Positions 41,633-49,317 of a stretch of DNA of 64,000 nucleotides are shown here, one piece after another. A model generated the notes under the pieces. That model was not told the origin of the DNA. It ran no database searches and saw only the letters and a program-made list of their open reading frames with translations. The stretch spans positions 434,001-498,000 of the forward strand of contig NZ_CP071868.1 in NCBI RefSeq assembly GCF_017569225.1, in the 5' to 3' direction. How positions within the stretch are numbered: position 1 is the stretch's first letter; each line of letters starts with the position of its first letter. Made by a program: the position numbers and the translations under genes. The stretch is from Pengzhenrongella sicca (lineage in GTDB: Bacteria > Actinomycetota > Actinomycetes > Actinomycetales > Cellulomonadaceae).

Positions 41633-43021
41633 ATGACCTCGGCAATCGACGGGCTGATCAGCGGCCTCGACACGACCACGATCATCACGAGTCTGATGAC
41701 GCTCGAGGCGCAGTCGCAGACCGGCCTCAAGGCCAAGGTCACGACGACCAACGCCTACGTCACCGCGTTGCAGTCCCTCAACGTCAAGCTCTCCTCTCTC
41801 GCGACCTCCGCGAAGACCGCCGCGACGCCGGCGTCGTGGGAGGCCGCGATCGCGAAGAGCTCCGCGGCGTCCGTCACCGCGACCACCACGGCCGGGGCCA
41901 AGGCCTCGTCACTCACCTTCTCGGTCGACGCGGTCGCAAAGGCCCAGACCTCGGTGAGCGCCGTGGCGACGGACTTTGCGGCCAGCTACGGCGGGACCCT
42001 GAGCCTGTCCGTCGGCACGACGGCCGACCCGACCGTCACCTCGATCGACCTGACGGACGTGACCGACCTCGCCGGGGTGGCCAAGGCCATCAACTCCGCG
42101 GACACGGGCGTGACCGCGACGGTCGTGAAGATCTCCGCCACCGAGTCGCGCCTGCAGCTCACGTCGGCAACGACCGGCCTCGAGAGCGGGTTCGACCTCT
42201 ACGCGGGCGCCGTGACCGCGGCCGAGGTCACCGCCGGCACGGCCACGGCCGCCGAGCTCATGGGCCGCTCCGCCGGGACGCTCATCACCGGCGCGGCTGA
42301 CGCAAAGATCACGCTGTGGTCCGGCACCGGAGCCGAGACCGAGGTCACGTCCGCCAGCAACACGTTCACCGGTGTGCTCACCGGCGTGGACTTCACCGTC
42401 TCGGCCGTGGCCAGCGACGTCACCCTGACCGTGGGCGGCGACGACGCCGCCCTGACCAGCCTCGCCTCTGGCCTCGTCAGCAACCTCACGACGGTCCTGT
42501 CGGAGATCGTCTCGCAGACCACGAACACGACGACGACGACCGACGGCGCGACCACCACGAAGTTCGGGGTGCTGTCGAAGGACAGCGACATCCGGGCCAT
42601 GAAGCAGGCCGTGCTCAGCGCGGCGTCGAACCCGATCAACGGCATCTCGCCGTCGTCGATCGGCATCGTCCTCGGCAAGGACGGCTCGATGTCGTTCGAC
42701 GCGACGAAGTTCGCAGCCGCGCTCGCCGCCGACCCCGACGGCGTTCAGGCGGTCGTGACCGGCGTTGCCGCCCGTCTGCAGACCGTCGCCGAGGGCTTCT
42801 CCAACTCCTCGACCGGCTCAGTCACGAACAAGATCACGAGCCAGAAGGGCTACGTCGACGACCTGGGCGACCAGATCCTCAGCTGGGACACCCGCCTCAC
42901 CCTGCGGCGCACCGCGCTTGAGAAGCAGTACGCCGCCCTCGAGGTCGCTCTCGGCAAGCTCGGCAGCCAGTCCGACTGGCTGACGTCGCAGCTCGAGACC
43001 CTGTCCTCCAACTCGTCCTGA
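41633..43021 (+). CDS. fliD: Flagellar filament cap protein FliD (HAP2)
   Basis: A 462-aa cap that folds flagellin at the filament tip. The N-terminus MTSAIDGLISGLDTTTIITSLMTLEAQSQTGLKAKVTTTNAYVTALQSLNVKLSSL is the FliD_N signature (SGLDT...I..LM..E). The C-terminal FliD_C includes FGVLSKDSDIRAMKQAVLSAAS, ISPSSIGIVLGKDGSMSFDATKF and a final helical KQYAALEVALGKLGSQSDWLTSQLETL. ATG 41633 has AGGAAGG upstream. It heads a short fliD-fliS-fliT-like set. No copy of the flagellar promoter motif was found before it, so its promoter is unclear. Confidence 0.95.
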   Translation: MTSAIDGLISGLDTTTIITSLMTLEAQSQTGLKAKVTTTNAYVTALQSLNVKLSSLATSAKTAATPASWEAAIAKSSAASVTATTTAGAKASSLTFSVDAVAKAQTSVSAVATDFAASYGGTLSLSVGTTADPTVTSIDLTDVTDLAGVAKAINSADTGVTATVVKISATESRLQLTSATTGLESGFDLYAGAVTAAEVTAGTATAAELMGRSAGTLITGAADAKITLWSGTGAETEVTSASNTFTGVLTGVDFTVSAVASDVTLTVGGDDAALTSLASGLVSNLTTVLSEIVSQTTNTTTTTDGATTTKFGVLSKDSDIRAMKQAVLSAASNPINGISPSSIGIVLGKDGSMSFDATKFAAALAADPDGVQAVVTGVAARLQTVAEGFSNSSTGSVTNKITSQKGYVDDLGDQILSWDTRLTLRRTALEKQYAALEVALGKLGSQSDWLTSQLETLSSNSS

Positions 43022-43052
43022 TCCAGTACCTAGCTCCGACGGAGAGGCTTTC

Positions 43053-43514
43053 ATGAATCTCGCGATGACCCGCAGCCGGTTCCTCGACAGCGCCGTCGCC
43101 ACGGCCGGCCCGCAGCGCATCCTCACAATGCTCTACGACCGCCTGGTGCTGGACATCGCGCGGGCCGAGGCCTCGCAGCGGGCGGGAAACCGCGGCGAGG
43201 CGAGCGACCACCTCGACCACGCCCAGGACATCGTCGCGGGGCTCGCCTCGACGCTCGACGTCGACGCCTGGTCCGGCGGCAAGGGCCTGATGGACCTCTA
43301 CATGTATCTCCTGCGCGAGCTCGTGGGCTGCTCCCTCGCCGGGGACGCCGACCGCACGGCCCGGTGCAACGACCTCGTCACCCCGTTGCGGGACACCTGG
43401 CACGAGGCGGCCGACGCCGTCGCAGCCGAGGCCGCACCCGCGATCCCGATCCAGCGCACCCGGACCGCCGGCTTCGGCGAGTCCGCGGTGGGCGGTGAGC
43501 TCGGCGTCGGATGA
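43053..43514 (+). CDS. fliS: Flagellin export chaperone FliS
   Basis: A 153-aa helical cytosolic chaperone that binds the flagellin C-terminus. FliS hallmarks are AVATAGPQRILTMLYDRLVLDIARAE and LDVDAWSGGKGLMDLYMYLLRELVGCSLAGDADR. It has a slightly longer C-terminal tail than usual. ATG 43053 has GGAGAGG upstream. It overlaps the next small gene by 4 nt. Confidence 0.94.
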   Translation: MNLAMTRSRFLDSAVATAGPQRILTMLYDRLVLDIARAEASQRAGNRGEASDHLDHAQDIVAGLASTLDVDAWSGGKGLMDLYMYLLRELVGCSLAGDADRTARCNDLVTPLRDTWHEAADAVAAEAAPAIPIQRTRTAGFGESAVGGELGVG

Positions 43515-43852
43515 GGACGCTGCTGCGGCAGACCGGCACCGCGCCCGAGTGGACCGCGGCCTGGTCGACCGCGCTCGCCGAGCTCGAGATCGGCGTCGAC
43601 GAGGCGGAGGCGCTGCTTCGGGCCGGCACTGACGACCCGCTGCCGCCCGCCCGGCCATGGCTGCCGCCGTCGCACCTCGGGGTGCTGCCCGCGCCGCTGC
43701 GGGAGCGGGCCCAGGCGCTCGTCGCGCGCCAGCTCCGCGTCGCGCAGTCGCTTGCCGAGGCGGCCGACCTGAGCCGCCGGCACCTGCGCGTGCTCGACCA
43801 GGTCCGACCCGTCGCCGAGACGACCCCGGTCTACCTCGACACCGCGGGCTGA
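43511..43852 (+). CDS. Small helical protein in the FliT position
   Basis: A 113-aa soluble protein overlapping fliS (ATGA). It is mostly helical (TGTAPEWTAAWSTALAELEIGVDEAEALLRAGTDD, LRERAQALVARQLRVAQSLAEAADLSRRHLRVLDQVR) and Pro-rich in the middle. The position immediately after fliD-fliS is where FliT-like chaperones occur, but I cannot see a convincing FliT signature. A flagellar export or regulatory role is inferred from coupling only. Confidence 0.75.
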   Translation: MRTLLRQTGTAPEWTAAWSTALAELEIGVDEAEALLRAGTDDPLPPARPWLPPSHLGVLPAPLRERAQALVARQLRVAQSLAEAADLSRRHLRVLDQVRPVAETTPVYLDTAG

Positions 43853-43885
43853 CCCGAGAGGCGCCGTCGGCCGCGCGTCGCATCC

Positions 43886-43915
43886 CTCAAGACGGTCCAC
43901 CCGTGGCCGATGGGT
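43886..43915 (+). promoter_or_regulatory. Flagellar sigma-28-type promoter motif, modification island
   Basis: CTCAAGA, 13 nt, GCCGATGGGT, about 48 nt before the glycosyltransferase start. Spacing is identical to the flagellin promoters, with CTCAA instead of CTCAT. Confidence 0.55.
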
Positions 43916-43962
43916 CGGGCGGGCCACGTGGCGCCCGAACGCGCACTCTGAGGGGTAGTCCA

Positions 43963-45030
43963 GTGGAACGGTTGAAGATCTACGGGTGGGCCGCTGATCA
44001 CGGCGGCTGCGGCAACTACCGGATCGGGCTGCCGATGTGGGCGCTCGAGAAGGCCGGGCACGACGCGCTCGCGTTCAGCTCCTCGGGTTTTCAGATCCCC
44101 ACCGACCTCGACGTCCTCGTGGGCCAGCGCATCGCGACGCCCGATCAGGCCGCACGCTGGCACGAGCTCGCTGTCGACCCCGCCCGCTTCTTCGCGATGG
44201 TGTACGAGGTCGACGACGACGTCTGGAGCCTGCACCCGTCCAACCCCGCCTATGAGTTTTGGCAGGGCCCGGCCCGTCAGATCGCGATCGACAGCATCCG
44301 CGTGGCGGACGCCGTCTCCGTGAGCACCGACCACCTCGCCGAGGTCGTGAGCGCGTACAACTCCAACGTGGTGGTACTGCCCAACTGCGTCGACGCTGCG
44401 GTGCTGACGCAGACGCGTCCACTGACCGAGCGGCTCACCATTGGGTGGGCCGGTGGGACGAGCCACAACGACGACTTTGCGTCGGTGCAGAAAGAGCTGA
44501 AGTCCTACTTCCGGCGGAACGGCGCGGTCGAGGCTCATTTCATCGGTACCAACCACGGCCCGGACATCGGCCGCCCCGCCGCGCGCTACACCGGGTGGAT
44601 GGCGAACCTCGTCGACTATCTCGGCGGGCTCGACTTCGACATTGGGATCGCTCCACTGGCGCACAACGCCTTCAACCGGAGCAAGAGCGACCTGAAGTTT
44701 CTGGAGTATGCGTCGCTCGGGATCCCGGTCGTGGCGAGTGACTTCGGACCGTACGAAGCGACCGTCGAACATGGTGTGACCGGCATGCTGGCGAGGTACC
44801 CGCACGAGTGGGCGAAACACCTCACCCAGCTCGTCAACGACGACGACCTGCGCCACGAGATCGGCTCGAACGCGCGGACGTGGGCGGCGACGCGGACCAT
44901 CCAGGGGAACATCTGGCGATGGGAGGCCGCCTACAACACCATTCTTGGGCGCTCGTGGACTGAATCTGCGGTCGCACCCTCCCCCGGCACGCTGGTGCCG
45001 TCGTCAGCGGGCGCTGCCATTGAGACGTAG
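43963..45030 (+). CDS. GT-B glycosyltransferase (GT4-like)
   Basis: A 355-aa cytosolic glycosyltransferase. It begins VERLKIYGWAADHGGCGNYRIGLPMWALEKAGHDA, with a substrate-side Gly-rich loop. The C-terminal nucleotide-sugar domain shows LTIGWAGGTSHNDDF, YTGWMANLVDYLGGLDFDIGIAPLAHNAFNRSKSDLKFLEYASLGIPVVASDFGPYEATVEHGVTGML, including the E-x7-E-like region. Start GTG 43963 has GAGGGG upstream. It is first in the island and behind a flagellar-type promoter, so flagellin is the likely acceptor. Linkage and sugar are unknown. Confidence 0.88.
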   Translation: MERLKIYGWAADHGGCGNYRIGLPMWALEKAGHDALAFSSSGFQIPTDLDVLVGQRIATPDQAARWHELAVDPARFFAMVYEVDDDVWSLHPSNPAYEFWQGPARQIAIDSIRVADAVSVSTDHLAEVVSAYNSNVVVLPNCVDAAVLTQTRPLTERLTIGWAGGTSHNDDFASVQKELKSYFRRNGAVEAHFIGTNHGPDIGRPAARYTGWMANLVDYLGGLDFDIGIAPLAHNAFNRSKSDLKFLEYASLGIPVVASDFGPYEATVEHGVTGMLARYPHEWAKHLTQLVNDDDLRHEIGSNARTWAATRTIQGNIWRWEAAYNTILGRSWTESAVAPSPGTLVPSSAGAAIET

Positions 45031-45050
45031 AGCGGCGCGTTCTCGGCAAC

Positions 45051-45791
45051 TCAGGAAAACTCCGCAAGCCATTCCTTCACCACGGCCTCCGGGTACCCGC
45101 GGTGGAAGTGCCTGCGCCATGGGTAGGCGCTGGTGCTCAGACCGTTCTTGAGCTTGAGCGTCTCGGCACGGCAGACGAAGCGCGCCGGCGAACCGGCCAC
45201 GACCGTGTCGTCAACGACGTCCTTCGACACTGAACTATGCGCGCCGATCAGGGCGCCACGGCCCACCCGGACCCCCGGCAGGATGATCGACATCGTGGCG
45301 ATCGCCACGAAGTCCTCGAGCGTCACCCCGAGCTGTATGTCGCTCGGCGGGTGCGGGTCGTTCGTGAGCACGACGTACGGGAAGATCCATACGAAGTTGC
45401 CGATCTCGGAGTGCTGGCCGATGTTGACGTTGCTGTGGAACCTTGTGTAGTCGCCGATTGAGCAATGGCCTTGGATGTCGCCGAGGGTGCCGATCTGAAG
45501 ATTGCGGCCCGCCTCGGTGCCCTCACGCACAGTGACGTGATGCCCGGTCACGAGTCCGGCGCCGAATGTCGATCCCGCGTAGAACACGCTGTGCGAGCGG
45601 ATGTGGCTGTCCGCGCCAATAACCAGCGGCCGACTCGTGGGCGACTGCTCCGGATGCCCGATTTCGCAGTGCGAGCCGATCACGGTGCCCGAGCCGATCA
45701 CGGTATCGGCGTGCACGATCGAGAACGGACCGATCTGGACGTTGTCTCCAAGCTGGGCCAGTGGCGAGACGATCGCGCTCGGATGAATCAC
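45051..45791 (-). CDS. Left-handed beta-helix acyltransferase (hexapeptide-repeat)
   Basis: A 246-aa LbetaH-fold protein. Imperfect hexapeptide repeats run from IHPSAIVSPLAQLGDNVQIGPFSIVHADTVIGSGTVIGSHCEIG through about residue 205, with the HHVTVREGT and GDYTRFHSNVNIGQHSEIGNFVWI turns. A helical tail ends YPWRRHFHRGYPEAVVKEW. It resembles UDP-sugar O- or N-acyltransferases (LpxA/WlbB-like, with a DPHPP metal-like loop), probably acylating a nucleotide amino sugar. It is the only minus-strand gene in the island and has its own leaderless promoter. ACP-dependent acyl donors are used by LpxA-type members, which is notable given the ACP nearby. Confidence 0.85.
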   Translation of the reverse strand: MIHPSAIVSPLAQLGDNVQIGPFSIVHADTVIGSGTVIGSHCEIGHPEQSPTSRPLVIGADSHIRSHSVFYAGSTFGAGLVTGHHVTVREGTEAGRNLQIGTLGDIQGHCSIGDYTRFHSNVNIGQHSEIGNFVWIFPYVVLTNDPHPPSDIQLGVTLEDFVAIATMSIILPGVRVGRGALIGAHSSVSKDVVDDTVVAGSPARFVCRAETLKLKNGLSTSAYPWRRHFHRGYPEAVVKEWLAEFS

Positions 45792-45797
45792 CGTGCG

Positions 45798-45803
45798 AGG
45801 CTA
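45798..45803 (-). promoter_or_regulatory. -10 box TAGCCT, leaderless start of the acyltransferase gene
   Basis: On the minus strand TAGCCT precedes the GTG at 45791 by 6 nt. Confidence 0.5.
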
Positions 45804-45871
45804 CCGCAGCGACCAGCGCCCCGATCGGTGCGCAGCGAGCGGAACCGCTAAGGGGCGAGCGCTTTCAGCCG

Positions 45872-46915
45872 ATGCGTGAAGGAGTCGTTGTCACCAGCGA
45901 GCGTGAACGCCCGAACGTCGAAGAGGAACCCCTTGTGCTCAAGAACCCCACGGTCTCCGTCCTGGTGCCGACGTACAACGGTGCCCGGTTTCTCGGCGAG
46001 ACGCTCACGAGTATCCAGACGCAGACGTATCGGAACCTGCGTGTGCTGATCCGCGACGACGGATCGTCGGATGCGACGCTTGAGATCGCGCGGGCGTTCG
46101 CGTCGGCTGACCCGCGGTTCACGCTGATCGAGGGCACCGACCGTGCGGGCGCCGCTGCCAACTGTGTCGAGCTGCTCAAGGCCGCAGACGGCGAGTACGT
46201 CCGCTTCTGCATGCAGGACGACCTGGTCGACCGGCAGGGGATCGAGAAGCTGCTCCGTCCGATGCACGCGGAGCCGGCGATCTCGCTGGCGACCTCCGTC
46301 CGGCTGCTGATCGACGAGACCGGGCGCCAGCTCCCAGGTCGCAGCTACACCGAGCCGCTCGTGGGGGCAGACGACATCCTCAGCGGCGAGGCAGTGGCTC
46401 GGCGGATGCTCCTGCTCAACCTGAACCAGATCGGTGAGCCGAGCACGGTGCTGTTCCGCAACGGCTTGGTCGACCCGGCCCGACCGTTCTCGTACGGGGC
46501 GACCGACTTCGACGCCAACGGGGATGTCGCGCTCTGGCTCACGCTGCTCGCCAAGGGACATCTCTTCTACTCAGTGAAGCCGCTCAGCTCCTTCCGGCAG
46601 CATGGCGCGCAGCGAAGCGTTGATCCGGCGGTCCTCATCGACGGCGCCCTGGAGTGGGTGGAGCTGCTCCGGGTAGGCCTGAGTACGGGCGTCCTCGAGC
46701 GTGGTGAGCAGTCTCTGTTTGCCGCCAAAAACGTGATCGCCCAGCTCTTGGCCCGCATCTCCGCCGTCGTGAGCATGGGCGACGGCGACTTCACGGCGCG
46801 GGTAGCCGACCTCGCTGCCGCGGTGACGCGCGCCTGGTCGCTCGGCGTCGACGGTTCCGCGCCAGTGCCAGCGCCGCCGTACGCGGTGGGCACGCATTCC
46901 CTGGTGGGTCGATGA
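45872..46915 (+). CDS. Glycosyltransferase family 2 (GT-A)
   Basis: A 347-aa enzyme. The GT-A core shows VSVLVPTYNGARFLGETLTSIQTQTYRNLRVLIRDDGSSDATLEIA, then a DxD-type position in RFCMQDDLVDRQGIEKL and the acceptor-side GATDFDANGDVALWLTLLAKG. The C-terminal third is helical and unassigned. The start is uncertain: ATG 45872 is used, but GTG 45935 (VLKNPTVSVL) has GAGGAA upstream and gives the more usual GT2 beginning. The gene overlaps the aminotransferase by 4 nt and probably adds a second sugar to the flagellin glycan. Confidence 0.87.
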   Translation: MREGVVVTSERERPNVEEEPLVLKNPTVSVLVPTYNGARFLGETLTSIQTQTYRNLRVLIRDDGSSDATLEIARAFASADPRFTLIEGTDRAGAAANCVELLKAADGEYVRFCMQDDLVDRQGIEKLLRPMHAEPAISLATSVRLLIDETGRQLPGRSYTEPLVGADDILSGEAVARRMLLLNLNQIGEPSTVLFRNGLVDPARPFSYGATDFDANGDVALWLTLLAKGHLFYSVKPLSSFRQHGAQRSVDPAVLIDGALEWVELLRVGLSTGVLERGEQSLFAAKNVIAQLLARISAVVSMGDGDFTARVADLAAAVTRAWSLGVDGSAPVPAPPYAVGTHSLVGR

Positions 46916-48021
46916 GCGACAGCGACGAGGTCGCCTGGGTTCCGTTCAACGACCTGTCGCGGTCGATCGCCGGGAGCCGAGCGGAGCTCGTGGCGTCGTT
47001 CGCAGCGGTGCTCGACTCGGGGTGGCTGGTCCAGGGGCCGCAGCATGACGCGTTCGAACGCGAGCTCGCGGCGTACGTCGGGGTGACGCATGCGTTGGGC
47101 GTCGCCTGCGGTACGGACGCCCTTGAGCTGGCACTTCGTGCGGTGATGCCGGCCGGCAAGAAGACCGTGGTGACCGCGGCAAACTGCGGTGCCTACACCC
47201 TGACTGCGGCCAGACGAGCCGGGTTCGGTGTTCGATTTGGCGACATCGATCCGGTCACCCTCTGCCTGGATCCGGAGGCCGTGACCGAGGCGATCGACGA
47301 CAGCGTAGGGGTCGTGGTCGTCACCCATCTGTACGGGCGGGCGGCCGACGTGAAGGCTCTCCGTCTGGTCTGCGACCCGCGCGGGATCGCCGTCGTGGAG
47401 GACTGCGCCCAGGCGCTGGGCGCCACTGGGCAGGACGGGCGGGTCGGCGCGCTCGCCACGGCCGCCGCCGTGAGCTTCTACCCGACCAAGAACCTCGGCG
47501 CGCTCGGTGACGGCGGGGCAGTCCTGACCTCCTCCGACGCCGTCGCCGTCGCGGTACGGGAGCTACGGCAGTACGGCTGGCGAGGCAAGTACACCATCGC
47601 GACCGACGGCGGGCGAAACTCGCGGCTCGACGAGGTCCAGGCAGCGATCCTGCGGAACCGGCTGCCCGGCCTGGACGCCGCGAACGCTCGTCGGCGGGCG
47701 ATCATCAGCGCGTACGCCGCACGCTCCTCGGCCCGGGTGAGAGTCCTCGACGCGTCGGGGCAGGGGCACGTCGGCCATCTGGCCGTCGTGCTGTGCGAGG
47801 ACCGCGACCTGCTCCGCGCGCACCTGGCGGCGCTGAGGATCCGGACCGACATCCATTTCCCGGTGCCGGACCATCGCCAGCCCGCATTCGCCCGGGAGTT
47901 CGCCGCCGTCGACCTGCCCGTGACGGAATGGGCGGCCGAGCGAATCCTGTCAGTGCCGAATTTCCCCGAGCTGACCACGACCGAGGTCGAGCGGGTCTGC
48001 GCCGCCCTCGAGTCGTTCTGA
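46912..48021 (+). CDS. DegT/DnrJ/EryC1/StrS sugar aminotransferase
   Basis: A 369-aa PLP enzyme transferring an amino group to a keto-deoxysugar nucleotide. It has the conserved WVPFNDL start, GTDALELALRAV, D164 in VVEDCAQALGA and the PLP lysine K193 in SFYPTKNLGALGDGGAV, with RLDEVQAAILRNRLPGLDAANARR following. Together with the downstream WxcM-type ketoisomerase it resembles FdtB/QdtB, which makes dTDP-3-amino-3,6-dideoxyhexose. ATG 46912 overlaps the GT2 stop (ATGA). Confidence 0.92.
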   Translation: MSDSDEVAWVPFNDLSRSIAGSRAELVASFAAVLDSGWLVQGPQHDAFERELAAYVGVTHALGVACGTDALELALRAVMPAGKKTVVTAANCGAYTLTAARRAGFGVRFGDIDPVTLCLDPEAVTEAIDDSVGVVVVTHLYGRAADVKALRLVCDPRGIAVVEDCAQALGATGQDGRVGALATAAAVSFYPTKNLGALGDGGAVLTSSDAVAVAVRELRQYGWRGKYTIATDGGRNSRLDEVQAAILRNRLPGLDAANARRRAIISAYAARSSARVRVLDASGQGHVGHLAVVLCEDRDLLRAHLAALRIRTDIHFPVPDHRQPAFAREFAAVDLPVTEWAAERILSVPNFPELTTTEVERVCAALESF

Positions 48022-48064
48022 TCCGAGCGCACCGACCTAGTCACAGCCAGCGAAAGGACGTCCC

Positions 48065-48988
48065 GTGACCTCCCTGGTCCACCCCCAAGCCCTCTGCGAG
48101 TCCGAGAACGTAGGAAGTGCGACGACGGTTCGGGCGTTCACCCACATCCACGCTGGTGCGGTGCTCGGCGCCGGCTGCGACGTCGGCGAGCACGTCCTGA
48201 TCGAGGACGACGTCGTGGTCGGCGATCGCGTCACGATCATGGCGGGAGTGCAGTTGTGGGACGGGGTCCGTCTCGGGGACGACGTGTTCGTCGGTCCCAA
48301 CGTGACGTTCACCAACGCACCGATGCCGCGCGACCCGACCGGCCCGCCAACGCCCGTGCGCACCGTCGTCGCGCCCGGGGCATCCCTGGGAGCGGGCGCC
48401 GTGCTGCTGCCGGGCGTGCGGGTGGGTCGCAATGCCATGGTGGGCGCGGGCGCCGTCGTGACTCGCAACGTCCCCGCCAACGCCGTGGTGGTGGGAAACC
48501 CGGCGAGGATCCATGGCTATGTCAACGACTCGGTCCCGACCGTCACCGAGTCGTCGCCGGTCCTGTTCGAAGAGCTCGTCGGCGGGGCGAAGCTCATCCC
48601 GGTGCGGATGGCCAGCGACCTGCGAGGCTCGCTCTCTGCCGTCGAGCTCCGGTCCGATCTTCCGTTCCCCCCTGCGCGATTCTTCGCGGTCTTCGGGGTT
48701 CCGTCGAAGGACGTGCGGGGGGAGCACGCGCATCGTCGGTGCGCGCAGGTGCTGATCTGCTTGCGCGGCTCGGTCACCTGCATCGTCGATGATGGCACGC
48801 ATCGCAATCAGCTGACGCTCTCGAGCCCCGATCGCGGATTGTTCATGCCACCGATGCTGTGGGGCACGCAGTACAACTATTCTACGGACACGGTACTTGC
48901 CGTATTCGCCTCCCACGCGTATGACGGCGCCGATTACATTCGAGACTATGATCAATTCTTGAACGAGCTCGCCGATACCGACAGCTAG
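48065..48988 (+). CDS. WxcM-type fusion: acetyltransferase plus dTDP-sugar 3,4-ketoisomerase
   Basis: A 307-aa two-domain enzyme. Residues 1-160 are a left-handed beta-helix acetyltransferase (hexapeptides VGSATTVRAFTHIHAGAVLGAGCDVGEHVLIEDDVVVGD, TNAPMPRDP loop, VTRNVPANAVVVGNPARI). Residues about 170-307 are a cupin of the FdtA/QdtA/WxcM type (ASDLRGSLSAVELRSDLPFPPARFFAVFGVPSKDVRGEHAHRRCAQVLICLRGSVTCIVDDG, GLFMPPMLWGTQYNYSTDTVLAVFASHAYDGADYIRDYDQFL). Known members convert dTDP-4-keto-6-deoxyglucose to the 3-keto form and N-acetylate the 3-amino product, giving dTDP-Fuc3NAc or dTDP-Qui3NAc. GTG 48065 has AAAGGA upstream. Confidence 0.9.
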   Translation: MTSLVHPQALCESENVGSATTVRAFTHIHAGAVLGAGCDVGEHVLIEDDVVVGDRVTIMAGVQLWDGVRLGDDVFVGPNVTFTNAPMPRDPTGPPTPVRTVVAPGASLGAGAVLLPGVRVGRNAMVGAGAVVTRNVPANAVVVGNPARIHGYVNDSVPTVTESSPVLFEELVGGAKLIPVRMASDLRGSLSAVELRSDLPFPPARFFAVFGVPSKDVRGEHAHRRCAQVLICLRGSVTCIVDDGTHRNQLTLSSPDRGLFMPPMLWGTQYNYSTDTVLAVFASHAYDGADYIRDYDQFLNELADTDS

Positions 48989-49027
48989 CCCGGCTCGATG
49001 ATACGATAATCACCTCAGCGTTATAAG
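48978..49027 (+). promoter_or_regulatory. AT-rich promoter-like stretch before the ACP gene
   Basis: CCGACA (48978-48983) lies 18 nt before TACGAT (49002-49007) within ATACGATAAT, and TTATAAG follows near 49021. This is the most AT-rich gap of the island and could give the ACP-ligase-reductase genes their own transcript. Confidence 0.35.
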
Positions 49028-49062
49028 TAGTCACGCCATCTGGCGCTCTGGAAGGAATGCTC

Positions 49063-49317
49063 ATGGTCTCGTGTCGGGAGACGATAAAGCGGTTAATTGT
49101 CGAGCAGCTCGAGGAAGACGGCCAAGCGATACCGGACCTTTCCGACGCCGTGATGATCGTCGATTCTGGACTCGATAGCCTCGGGTTTGCGGTCCTCGTG
49201 ACCCAACTCGAGGACCAGTTGGGGTACGACCCCTTTACGCTGACGCCCGACGCGGTGTATCCGAAGACCCTGGGTGAGTTCATCTCGTTCTACGAGCGGT
49301 TTGAGCAATCGCGATGA
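49063..49317 (+). CDS. Acyl carrier protein
   Basis: An 84-aa acidic four-helix carrier. The phosphopantetheine site is S39 in DSGLDSLGFAVLVTQLEDQLG, and the C-terminal helix is TLGEFISFYERFEQ. ATG 49063 has AAGGA 6 nt upstream; the ATG two codons earlier sits on that site and is rejected. It overlaps the ligase start (ATGA). It is not the fatty-acid-synthesis AcpP type by context. It most likely holds a small acyl group destined for the amino sugar. Confidence 0.9.
   Translation: MVSCRETIKRLIVEQLEEDGQAIPDLSDAVMIVDSGLDSLGFAVLVTQLEDQLGYDPFTLTPDAVYPKTLGEFISFYERFEQSR

Noticed and set aside
41600..41640. TCCGATGA at the fliD start as a flagellar promoter
   Set aside because: It overlaps the start codon and has no TCA at the required distance.
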